The notes beneath the pieces are model-generated. The model was not told the DNA's origin and did not search any database. It worked only from the letters and a program-made list of their open reading frames with translations. A stretch of 64,000 nt of DNA from Daucus carota subsp. sativus (taxonomy: Eukaryota > Streptophyta > Magnoliopsida > Apiales > Apiaceae): contig NC_030386.2 in assembly GCF_001625215.2 (NCBI RefSeq), forward strand, positions 14,292,545-14,356,544. Direction: 5' to 3'. Position 1 is the stretch's first letter; each line of letters begins with the position of its first letter. Below, piece by piece: positions 10,532 through 20,500 of this stretch. The translations under genes and the position numbers were made by a program.

Positions 10532-13500
10532 ATGACATGGTCATTACTTGGATTCTGAACACCGTTTCAGATGATATCAGCAATAGCATGACTTACATGG
10601 ACAGTGCTTTCAATGTTTGGAATGAACTCAATGACAGGTTTTCTGCTGTCACTGGTCACAAATTCTATGAAACACAGCGTGACTTGTTCAAACTCGAACA
10701 AGAAAACGATTCAATAGAGCTTTATTATCACAAGTTGAAAGGCCTTTGGGATGAGCTTCAAGCTTTGGAGACTAATGTTCCTTGCACTTGTGGTGCTTCA
10801 CAAGACTGGGCATTAAAGTCAGAAAAGAAGAAGTTGATACAATTTCTCATGGGTTTACATTCGAGTTACACTGCTGCTCGTGGTCAGTTACTGATGATGA
10901 CACCCATGCCAACTGTCAATCAGGCATATATGTTGCTCAAGCAAGAGGAGAAGCAACGTCAAACAAATAGTTCTAATAACCCTTCACCTCTGGCTCTCAT
11001 GGTTAATGTGCCTAAACAGTCTTCCACAAGTGGATCTTACACTCAGAATAGGTTCAGTGACAGACCTTCCCCTCCTGTTCAAGAATGCAGTCATTGTCAT
11101 ATCAAAGGACACACTAAAGAGAAGTGTTACAAGTTGGTTGGCTACCCTCCTGAACACCCACACCATCCTAATAACAGAGGGAAGAAGAAATTTACGAGGC
11201 CTGCTTCTAACTCCTCTGTTGCTATTCCTCAGACTTCTACTGAGTCTGGTGCTTTTACTCAGAATGTCAGCACCAAGGTTGATGAGTTGCAGACTCAAAT
11301 CAAGTCTCTCATGCAATGTTTCAACAACAATTCTCCGTCTATACCTGCTACTGATTCAACCCCATTCAGCCTTGCTACACATATCGCAGGTACTACCTTT
11401 TCTATGGCATCCTCTATGCACATATCTCCACATACTTGGGTCATAGATACAGGGGCCACTAACCACATGTGCTGTAACCTCTCAGTAATGCAAGATGTCA
11501 AAATTTTACATATACCACTACAAGTTAAATTTCCAAACGGCCAAACAGTTAAAGTAACTCATGTTGGTTCCGTTTTCATACATCCTTTGTCCATCCTCTT
11601 ATCAGATGTTCTTCACATTCCAGTCTTCAATTTTAATTTGCTTTCTGTTAGCAGTCTAGCCACACAAACACATTCTACTGTTTGTTTCACCTCAACTGAT
11701 TGTTATCTGCAGGACCAATACCAGAAGAAGGGATTGGTTCTTGGTAACATTGTTGGAGGCCTATATCAATTGTCAAATCTGCCACACATGTCGTCTGCAT
11801 TCTCAGCCACACAATCTTCAGCTTTTTCTCTCTGGCATAGACGCCTTGGTCACGTTCCTTCTAAAGTGTTGTCTAGAATTTCTGCTTTACATGTACCATG
11901 TACTGTTGACACATTGTCTTGTGGTACTTGTCCATTGGCTAAACAATGTAAACAGCCTTTTCCTTTAAGTCAGTCACAAGCTACTAGTCCTTTTGATTTA
12001 GTTCATTGTGACTTGTGGGGGCCTTATAGAGTTCCTACCTATAATGGTTGTAAGTACTTTTTAACCTTGGTAGATGATTATTCAAGAGCAGTTTGGACCA
12101 TCCTTTTACCAACTAAGCAGCATGCTTCACAATCTATAAAAGATTTCTTTGCTTATGTTCACAATCAGTTTACTACTACCATTAAATGTCTTCGTAGTGA
12201 TAATGGTGGTGAGTTTCTTAGCAAAGACTTAACTGATTTCTTTACATCTCATGGTGTTTTACATAAGACCACTTGCCCTTATACCCCTCAACAAAACGGA
12301 AGGGTTGAACGTAAACACCGTAATCTTCTTGAAATGTCTCGTGCATTAATGTTTCAAGCAAATCTTCCTTTAGTTTTCTGGGGTGAGTGCGTACTTACCT
12401 CTGCCTATTTGATTAATAGGATTCCAACATCTGTGTTAGGTTTCATTTCACCTTATGAAAAGCTTTTTAACAAAGCTCCCTCTTATAGTCACCTTAAAGT
12501 TTTTGGGTGCCTTGCTCACATGAGTGTGCATCCACATGATAAGTTGTCACCTCGAGCTTTGAAAACTGTTTTCTTAGGCTACTCCATGACTCAGAAAGGC
12601 TACAGACTTTTTGACCCAGTTACTAAACAGTTTCATGTGTCTCGTCATGTCGTTTTCAATGAGGATAGTTTTCCATATATCACCAACAAAACAACACTTC
12701 CTACTTTGGTTTTTCCTCCTCCGGCTAACAATGCTGATGATGATGACCCTGTTGATACATCTGCATCACATATTTCTCATCATCCCATGGACACTATATC
12801 TCCTCCTACCTCACCTATCGCCACACCAACTACACAGTCAACTACACCAGACACAAACCCTTCTGGTTCATCACCTACCACTGACTCTATTCCTCCCCCA
12901 CCCAGAGTGTCTTTACGCCACAAAATTCAACCTCTCTGGAGGAAGGATTATGTTACCACAACACCTTCCTGTCAAGCCAATGCTATTCTGACAGATTGTC
13001 CCATCGACAGTACCAAATATAATTTTTCACATTACTCACCTCCTTCAAATATATTTGCTTGTGCTGTTAGTCCTGAAACTGCAGTCCGTGAGCCATATAA
13101 TTTTACTCAAGCTGTGACCGATTCAAGATGGGTCGATGCTATGGATAAAGAGTTAACAGCATTGCAAGAGAACAACACGTGGGAAATTGTTTCTCCTCCT
13201 CCTGGCAAGAAAGTGGTAGAATGTAAGTGGGTATACAAAGTGAAGTATAACGCTGATGGCTCCATTGACAAATTCAAAGCCCGTCTAGTGGCAAAAGGCT
13301 ATACTCAAATAGCTGGCCAAGATTATCACAATACATTCTCTCCGGTTGCTAAAATGGCAACTATGCGCACCTTGTTGGCACTTGCCACTGTTAAAGGCTG
13401 GGATATTCACCAACTCGATGTTAATAACGCTTTTCTTCATGGCGAATTATCAGAAAAAGTTTACATGGAAATACCAAAGGGTCATCCTCTCTACAATTCT

Positions 13501-14631
13501 GGTTCTGTGTGCAAATTACTCAAGTCCATCTATGGACTAAAACAGGCTTCTCGAGTTTGGTTCGAAAAGCTGGCATCTGTTCTGATCAGTCTTGGTTTTG
13601 AGCAAACTATAGCTGATTACTCCCTTTTTATCTACAACAAAGGTGATGTTTTTGTCACAGCTTTGGTATACGTAGACGACATTCTACTTACTGGAACCAG
13701 TTCTGATTTTATTTCTCAAGTTAAAGCTAGTCTTCATAGCACTTTTACCATTAAAGATTTGGGATTAGCAAAATATTATCTGGGTCTCGAAATTCACAGG
13801 ACTGAGGCTGGTCTCTACCTCCATCAGCATAAGTTTGTCCATGATTTGCTTCTTGAAGCAGGGCTTGAAAATGCTAAGCCTCTTTCTTTACCTGTGGATG
13901 CAGCCATCAAGTTATCTCCAACTGACGGAGTTCTTCTTGATGATCCCAAACTTTATCGGAAATTTGTTGGCAAACTCTTGTATCTTACAGTGTCTAGACC
14001 CGACATTGCATTTGCTGTGCATCACCTTAGTCAGTTCTTACAATCACCACGCGTTCCACATATGATTGCTGTTCAACGCATACTTCGATACTTGAAATCC
14101 ACACCATTCCAAGGACTGTTCTACTCAGCAGATTCATCTTTGACTCTCAGTGCCTATTGTGATAGTGACTGGGGTTCTACACTTGATTCCAATGGTATGC
14201 TCAAGAGTATTACAGGAATGTGCCTTCTCCTTGGTTCATCTTTAATCATATGGCACTCCAGTAAACAAAAGGTAGTATCACGTTCTACTGCAGAAGCAGA
14301 ACTACGTGCCATTGCTGACACTACATGTGAGTTGTCTTGGGTTAATCTTTTACTGTCCGAGCTTCTCATTCCACAGTCTCTTCCTATTCCTATCCACAGT
14401 GACAACCAAGCTGCTTTAGATATTGCAGCAGACCCTGTGTTTCACCCAAAGACTAAGCACTTTGCTTTAGACTGTCATTTCGTCCGAGAACAAGTTCAAT
14501 CACAGCTAGTTCGTCCAGTGTATTTGCCTAGCACTCGCCAGCTCGCTGATATTTTTACAAAAGGCCTTGGACGTCAAGCTCATTGGCGCCTACTGTCCAG
14601 CTTGAATGTTCGACAACCACATTCAATCTGA
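10519..14631 (+). CDS. Copia gag-pol polyprotein (most of gag plus pol)
   Basis: A 1,370-codon open frame. A zinc knuckle CX2CX4HX4C (CSHCHIKGHTKEKC) lies near residue 188. The protease active site DTGA is near 309. The GAG-pre-integrase motif LWHRRLGHV follows. The integrase core has the expected D, D and E (in HCDLWGP, SDNGGEF and GRVERKHR) near 497, 560 and 596. Reverse transcriptase has YVDD near 1050. RNase H has DSDWGS near 1214. The C-terminus ends a few bases before the 3' LTR. Integrase before reverse transcriptase defines Copia rather than Gypsy. The natural start is in the upstream gag frame; the ATG at 10519 is only the first after the frameshift. With near-identical LTRs the element must have moved very recently; this copy needs help for gag unless the frameshift is an artefact. 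Confidence 0.95.
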   Translation: MQQVNDMVITWILNTVSDDISNSMTYMDSAFNVWNELNDRFSAVTGHKFYETQRDLFKLEQENDSIELYYHKLKGLWDELQALETNVPCTCGASQDWALKSEKKKLIQFLMGLHSSYTAARGQLLMMTPMPTVNQAYMLLKQEEKQRQTNSSNNPSPLALMVNVPKQSSTSGSYTQNRFSDRPSPPVQECSHCHIKGHTKEKCYKLVGYPPEHPHHPNNRGKKKFTRPASNSSVAIPQTSTESGAFTQNVSTKVDELQTQIKSLMQCFNNNSPSIPATDSTPFSLATHIAGTTFSMASSMHISPHTWVIDTGATNHMCCNLSVMQDVKILHIPLQVKFPNGQTVKVTHVGSVFIHPLSILLSDVLHIPVFNFNLLSVSSLATQTHSTVCFTSTDCYLQDQYQKKGLVLGNIVGGLYQLSNLPHMSSAFSATQSSAFSLWHRRLGHVPSKVLSRISALHVPCTVDTLSCGTCPLAKQCKQPFPLSQSQATSPFDLVHCDLWGPYRVPTYNGCKYFLTLVDDYSRAVWTILLPTKQHASQSIKDFFAYVHNQFTTTIKCLRSDNGGEFLSKDLTDFFTSHGVLHKTTCPYTPQQNGRVERKHRNLLEMSRALMFQANLPLVFWGECVLTSAYLINRIPTSVLGFISPYEKLFNKAPSYSHLKVFGCLAHMSVHPHDKLSPRALKTVFLGYSMTQKGYRLFDPVTKQFHVSRHVVFNEDSFPYITNKTTLPTLVFPPPANNADDDDPVDTSASHISHHPMDTISPPTSPIATPTTQSTTPDTNPSGSSPTTDSIPPPPRVSLRHKIQPLWRKDYVTTTPSCQANAILTDCPIDSTKYNFSHYSPPSNIFACAVSPETAVREPYNFTQAVTDSRWVDAMDKELTALQENNTWEIVSPPPGKKVVECKWVYKVKYNADGSIDKFKARLVAKGYTQIAGQDYHNTFSPVAKMATMRTLLALATVKGWDIHQLDVNNAFLHGELSEKVYMEIPKGHPLYNSGSVCKLLKSIYGLKQASRVWFEKLASVLISLGFEQTIADYSLFIYNKGDVFVTALVYVDDILLTGTSSDFISQVKASLHSTFTIKDLGLAKYYLGLEIHRTEAGLYLHQHKFVHDLLLEAGLENAKPLSLPVDAAIKLSPTDGVLLDDPKLYRKFVGKLLYLTVSRPDIAFAVHHLSQFLQSPRVPHMIAVQRILRYLKSTPFQGLFYSADSSLTLSAYCDSDWGSTLDSNGMLKSITGMCLLLGSSLIIWHSSKQKVVSRSTAEAELRAIADTTCELSWVNLLLSELLIPQSLPIPIHSDNQAALDIAADPVFHPKTKHFALDCHFVREQVQSQLVRPVYLPSTRQLADIFTKGLGRQAHWRLLSSLNVRQPHSI

Positions 14632-14639
14632 GGGAGGGC

Positions 14640-14878
14640 TAATACAGATATACGAGTCCACTCGTCCACTTGCATAGAGTAGTTGTTATTTTGTAACTGT
14701 TTATGTTATTCCAACCTGTATATATGCACAGACCATACCTGATGTATTCATTCAGTTAGTTTTAGTAATACAGTTTAGTTTTCTCTCTTTCTCTCTCTAG
14801 TCTTCATCATGTAGAAACACACACAAAGCTTCTTTGGTACATTTTAATGGCAGATGAACGAGTTCACTGAACTTTAGA
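14640..14878 (+). repeat. 3' LTR of young Copia element
   Basis: It is identical to 9756-9994 except for one base (TGTTTATG here, TGTTTCTG in the 5' copy). The AACTC target duplicate follows. Confidence 0.95.
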
Positions 14879-14883
14879 AACTC

Positions 14884-15260
14884 AATAATACAAATGAAAA
14901 GCTTCTCTACCAACGAGAGTAGATGAAAAGGTAAGAGTCATTCAACTTATTATAGCAGTACTGTACATATTATATCGAACAAATATATACTCACTAGCTG
15001 CCTCGAAAGTATGTACAAGTGAAAATAGCTCTGGAGTCTGCAACTTGATGAAAATACTAGTATTTACAACTAAATGGAAATCACACTGAAGGGCTGTAAG
15101 CCTGTAACACCATATACATATGCAGTCTATCGATCTCCCAGCTGGTACATGTATTGTGTACTAAATTCCAATGAATTTTTCGAAAGTTCGAGCTATGTAC
15201 TCGTGTCCCTCCCCAACGAGTGACTTGGACCGAAATGTCTTATAAACCTTCGACTATTTA
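14884..15260. other. Spacer, probable 3' region of the RING-H2 gene
   Basis: No gene is visible. The right part probably holds the 3' untranslated region of the minus-strand RING-H2 gene. The left part is the host flank of the Copia insertion. Confidence 0.5.
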
Positions 15261-15767
15261 CTAGAAATAAAACAAATCTTGAGAGGCCTGAGATGGCATT
15301 AAGTTGTTGTCCGGGCTGAGAGGGGACGCCAGCCAATTCAAAATCGATATCGAAACAGACAAAGAATAAGAAAGAAAGACATGATAGTAATGGTCATATA
15401 CGTGCTCATTCGATGCCAGAGGAGTGTGAGGTACTCTACTTCTGCATAACGGACAAGTCGAATGGTGCTGCAACCAGGCCTCAATACACTTACCATGAAA
15501 GCCGTGGCTACATTTCTCAAGTATCTCGTATCTTTCACCTCTGCGCACTTTGTTTAAACACACCGCGCATTCCAAGTCCTCCTCATCAACATCTTCGTCT
15601 TCGTGTTTGATCAACAGTGCTTCTTGTACCGTCTTTACTGCGGATTCAGAGGATTGGTCATGCAGATGCATTTTCTTGAGTGAAGATTTCGCGATGTAAT
15701 AGAATATCATTGTCGAAAGAAGGACCGGTACCGCGACGAGTGCTGCTGCAGACACGGGACTCACCAT
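15261..15767 (-). CDS. ATL-like RING-H2 E3 ubiquitin ligase, single exon
   Basis: The 168-aa protein has one hydrophobic segment near the N-terminus (about residues 8-26), an acidic linker (55-65), and a RING-H2 finger. The finger has C67, C70, C86, H88, H91, C94, C105 and C108 in the pattern CX2CX15CXHX2HX2CX10CX2C, with the E2-contacting W98. This layout (N-terminal membrane anchor, single RING-H2, no intron) is the plant ATL family of membrane-bound E3 ligases, which pass ubiquitin from E2 to substrates. The tail after the RING (111-168) has no known motif, and the classic GLD motif between anchor and RING is not evident. The start is the first ATG after a good TATA box. The substrate cannot be inferred. 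Confidence 0.88.
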   Translation of the reverse strand: MVSPVSAAALVAVPVLLSTMIFYYIAKSSLKKMHLHDQSSESAVKTVQEALLIKHEDEDVDEEDLECAVCLNKVRRGERYEILEKCSHGFHGKCIEAWLQHHSTCPLCRSRVPHTPLASNEHVYDHYYHVFLSYSLSVSISILNWLASPLSPDNNLMPSQASQDLFYF

Positions 15768-15822
15768 GGTGAATTATGGTAATAGAGAGCTGGTGTAATT
15801 GTAATGCGAGTATTGTTTCGGT

Positions 15823-15834
15823 TTATAAATATAT
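15823..15834 (-). promoter_or_regulatory. TATA box of the RING-H2 gene
   Basis: On the minus strand the sequence reads ATATATTTATAAAC, about 55-65 bp upstream of the ATG at 15767. That is a suitable spacing for a short 5' leader. Confidence 0.6.
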
Positions 15835-15839
15835 ACGCG

Positions 15840-16363
15840 TATGCATGGGTCAGTGATCATAGATGGTGAATTGAGTTTTGATAGTTGACCACAATGAGAA
15901 GACGTGATTGACGGTTGAGCATGACATGAAGAGGTGTTAAGAGTCTTAGAGCAAGTACTCTGTCCTGTATAGTACTGGATGACTTTATGATTAGTTACGA
16001 AGATATATGCCGAGAGATGGAATCATTGTTGGAAATCTACTCTAACTTGTCACATTTTATTTTATTTTCCTTTAGGTTCTGTGGTCTTGACTATTAAATT
16101 GTGATACGATGCTGGGTGAGAAGAAGATATACATGTGTACTGAGGACGTGATCTTCTAAATTAATTTATTATTTATAAGATCATCATATTCATATGTGCG
16201 ATAATAATGAACCTCCTGTCATGATTCATGATTTATTAGTCTCTTTTATAACTTGACATTCCCATTGATATCTCTTTTGAACCGATAAACAAAACAAGAT
16301 CATTTCATTTTTAGTGAAATAATGAATAACATTTCATTAGCAATGAAAAAAGGGTGGAGGGGA
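15840..16363. other. Upstream region of the RING-H2 gene
   Basis: This is the presumed promoter-side flank of the minus-strand gene. No coding frame or repeat is recognised. Confidence 0.5.
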
Positions 16364-16372
16364 TTTGTACAT

Positions 16373-16924
16373 GGGTTAATTATCAACTAGATCACTTTTT
16401 ACATTAGAAAATATCAAGTGGATCACTCGAAAATTTTTGATCTTATTTGAATCATTAAAGTCATAAAAAATATCAAATAGATACCTCTAATATCTTTTCG
16501 AGAAGTAAACTTTATTTTACATTGAGTTTCACACATTTTTCTTGGTGTTAGTATAATCAAATGAAAAATTATGAATTCTAGTATTTATAGTAATATATTC
16601 AGATTTTAAGAAATTTATTTACTATTTATTTTTAATTTTACAATTATTTTGTTTAATTTATATCAAATAAATAATAAATGAATTTCTTAAAATCTAAATA
16701 TATTACTCTAAATACTAGAATTCATAATTTTTCATTTGATTATACTAACAGTCAAAAAAAATGTGTGGAACTCAATAAAAAAAAATTTATTTCTCGAAAA
16801 GATATTAGAGGTATCTATTTGATGTTTTTTATGACTTCAATGATTCAAATGAGACCAAAAAATTTCGAGTAATTCACTTGATATTTTTTCTAGTGTAAAA
16901 AATAATCTAATTGATAATTAACTC
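16373..16924. mobile_element. MULE-type MITE, near full-length palindrome (copy 1)
   Basis: The 552-bp element is almost entirely one inverted repeat (arms about 270 bp). It begins GGGTTAATTATCAAC and ends GATAATTAACTC. Imperfect 9-bp duplicates, TTTGTACAT (16364-16372) and TTTGTATAT (16925-16933), flank it. Long inverted arms plus a 9-bp duplication fit a non-autonomous Mutator-like element. A related palindrome lies at 45211-45775; both share the motif ATTGAGTTTCRCACATTTTT and a TCAAATGAAA-like segment in the arms. The 64-codon frame at 16678-16872 is simply one arm of the palindrome. Confidence 0.85.
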
Positions 16925-16933
16925 TTTGTATAT

Positions 16934-17576
16934 GTTGTTCAAGTCGATTAAAGGTGCAAAAATCGCTACAACTGAACGCAGAAAGTCCGGAAAAACATTA
17001 TGAACCAGAAAATAGATTATACTCTTGCGGAGTACAATAATCACAAATCAATTGTAGATTTGTAGTCATAACTTACAAAACTACTTACCGCCATCACTCT
17101 CATCGCTTATTAATATCATAAACCCTCTACAATTATTACATAAGTAGATTAAAATAAAAATAATTGATTTTACAATGTTCAATAATGATTAATGAAATAT
17201 TAAAAGATGATTACTATATTTATAAATTATGATTTATGAAATTCGTTTTTATTTATATTTAAAAATTAGTTTATATGTTTCAAAAAGGCAAAAGTACATA
17301 TATTTATTTTATATTTTATTTTTCACTCCCTCAATAATTTAAATTAAGACAACTAGACTTCAGATTGCCGAAACCGGGTTTCGGAAAAGAAATGTCCAGG
17401 CTTTTTTCCCCAAAAATGCAAAGCATCGCAAATAAAAGAAAGAAACCTAGAAATATCTGAACGCAGAACAATATCGTTATCTTTATATTTGCTCCCTCAG
17501 TCCCTCCCTTCGTCCTATCGCAGCAGCTCCTACAGCATTCTTTTGCTATATTTATCGATGATTATTCAGTATATAC
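16934..17576. other. Spacer and 5' leader of the NUMOD3 gene
   Basis: The DNA is AT-rich up to about 17340, then becomes mixed in composition (CTCCCTCAGTCCCTCCCTTCG near 17493), as expected for a promoter and 5' untranslated leader. No other gene is visible. Confidence 0.5.
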
Positions 17577-20500
17577 ATGAATGACCTTTCCATGCCTTCA
17601 TTAGGTCAGCTTCTATATCCCATTCTTGCTTTTTCTGTTCATATACTATATAATTCTGTGTTTACTTCTGTTCATTTTTTGATTTATACTGCTCTTCTAA
17701 AACTTATGCTTCGTTTGGTCAAGGGAAAATGGAATAATAATTGTTAACAAAACTAATCGGAGAATAGTGGAAAAAACGAGGGAGTGTAATTTTTATCTAA
17801 TCAGATTTGTGGAATAGTGAGTTAAATGGAGAAGGGGAATGACCGAATTGGAGCAGTCGTTCTCGAGTGAAGCTGTGAGTTTGGTTTAGATTGTTTCCAA
17901 CGGGATGGAACGGAGGAAGGAATGAAAATTAAGAATGTCGAGCCACCTGTTGGTGCAAAACTGCAAATGGATTCTCAACGAGACAGAATGTTAGTTTTTA
18001 GCTAGTAATTATCTTACCACCCGTACTTTTCTGATAAATGCTCTCTCCGTGTCTATTAGGTTACTTACATTGTATTGTTTACAAAGTTTAATTTGATGAG
18101 ATTCATAGATGATTAGTTTTTTGAAGAATCCGAGAATGATGCCAAGCAAGGTATTAAAAGATAATTTTATATCTATTTATGAGTGAAGTTAGTTGTTATA
18201 TTTTATATGTAATTTGATTATATAAAATTAATAGATTATTAGGAATACTCGAGGTAATGGTAGACTTGTAGTAGAGCGTAGAGCAATTGAGGACCCCCCC
18301 CTCCCCCCTCTCTACTTTACTTCTGTTAGTAGTAGTACGTAAGTATTAATTTCATTATGCTAGTTGTACTATAATTAGAAATTTTTACTTGATTAAGTTT
18401 TAGGGTTGCGCTTAGTGTTGTTTAATGTGCATATTCCTCGAAAGCGCAACATTTAATTTTGAAGTGTAAGCGCGCTGCTTTGCCAAAAATGAAATATATG
18501 GAGAAGAGCACAAAAGAGAAGGCATATAGGTATTGAGAAGAAGACTATTTTGTAGATGGAGATGTGAGACGGTGAAAGACCTTGAGATGTATATGTATAT
18601 GAACCAGTATATGTGATGTGGTATGAAAAGTTGAAAATAGGTTATCCTTATTCTTTTTGTCTTCACGTTTTTTTTTTCTAATTTAAAGATAAATTTTGGT
18701 TAAAGCATTTTCCTTCATTGTCAAAAGCAAACTAAATAGCAGATATTTGACTCGTGGACGTGTGCCCAGTGTAAAGCTCTATTGATCATGCACTTAAGCG
18801 TGCATTTAACAACACTGGTTGGGTTCCTATGGAAGAAGTAATATATTCTATTGTATTCAAACTTTGATTAAGTACTGAAATTGAGATTGAGATTCTAACA
18901 TAATAGAATTGTATATAATTATACATGTATTATTTATCCAACTAAATTTTTTTTTAACATGTATTTATAAACTAGTTTAAGATTCTATGTATTATTTTCA
19001 TTAAGTAATTTGGACCCCTGTTGTTTAAAATCATTGGTCTGCCATTTCGTACATGTGTATTTATGTATATATTACATTTTTAAGACGAATGAATAATGCT
19101 TCAGCTAACTGCATCTGGCTGATGAGACTCTCTACAACCTTCTTTATGTATTTGTGGCGCAGAGCTTACTTCTTCTCAGCATTTCTTCCAGCTTCATCGC
19201 ATTTCATTTGGGTCTCAGAAGTTGTATCATTCCTATGACAGGGGACTGTCATTTTTGTGGAGATCTTTCAAGATCTCCACGACACAAAGAGCGTTTAGTG
19301 TCAGTCATTTTAAAATGCGATGTGACAGAGTACTGATTAATGCAGTTGCTACTCTTGAACCCAAAATTGTAAATGAGAAGAATGCACATGATGGGCACTG
19401 TACATTACATATTCATAGTGATTCAGAAACACTACAACGGGCTGAGCACCAATCTACAAGTGATGATGAGTTGGATGATAGAGAGAAGTTGAGAAGGAAG
19501 AGAATCTCTAAAGCAAATAAAGGGAAATCACCTTGGAATAAAGGCAGGAAGCATAGTCCAGGTAGTTAACTAACATCATGCTTGTTGTGGTGCTCTTAAA
19601 ATTACATGGAATCTTTATCTCTCTTTTTATTCCTTTCAGAAACCCGACAAAGGATTAAAGAAAAGACAAGGCTTGCCATGCAGGATCCTAAGGTGAGGTC
19701 ATGTGATACAAAAACTGCAAATAATTTGGAAATTAAAAAAAAAAAATCCCAAGTACCGATCCCAAGTAGCAATGATGTAGCAAATTTTTAAATGAATAGT
19801 TAAAGATTTGGGGTTAGAATTAGTTTTGTTTTTCCGTTTAAATGTCAAATCGTTATTTGCACAAAAAAGTATTGGTATAATTACTCTAGAGCTGCTGACA
19901 ATATCTACCATCTTGTCAGCTCGGTCTGACCAGTTTATTTACTTATAATCATCTAGCTTACTTGGAACAATTCTGAATAACCACATTTTGAGTCTATAAT
20001 CTGAACTCTGGTTTCTGTAAAAATAAGTTTATTTATGACACAAAAACTAGCTCACTGCATGATGCCTCACTTGGTATCCAACAGGTGCACTTAGTATTTG
20101 ACAAACAGGCATTGAAAGGAATTGAAAGGCACCCTTTTAGCATCTGTTAGATCACAATCGGGCTATTAGTTTTCTCAATAATGGACCACCTAGGTAATTG
20201 GAACTTATGCATCTTGATTTGCAGGAACATCCTCACTTCCTAATTGGTATCTGCATTATATTCTAATGTTCAAATAACAAGCTGTTGTCATGCAGGTAAG
20301 GATGAAGTTGATTAATCTGGGACATACTCAGAGGTAGAGTATTCTTCTAGTCTCAAAATTACCTCTTTGCCTCATTTTCCTTAGTCCTGGACATGTGTCA
20401 ATGGGGTGAAAGAGACTTCTAGATTACTGAATACTGGCAAACCATACAGACCAAGTAACTTTCTATTCCACTTGAGCCACTATTAAGACTGAAACATTGA

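Larger units (their letters stand above)
9756..14878 (+). mobile_element. Young full-length Ty1/Copia retrotransposon, 5-bp target duplication AACTC
   Basis: It is 5,123 bp, with 239-bp LTRs (9756-9994 and 14640-14878) that differ at a single base. AACTC flanks it at 9751-9755 and 14879-14883. The primer-binding site TGGTATCAGAGC matches the initiator tRNA-Met 3' end. A polypurine tract GAGGGAGGGC overlaps the pol stop codon. The coding region runs gag, protease, integrase, reverse transcriptase, RNase H (the Copia order) and has a single visible break, a frameshift in gag near 10520. The LTR ends are not TG...CA. Confidence 0.96.
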
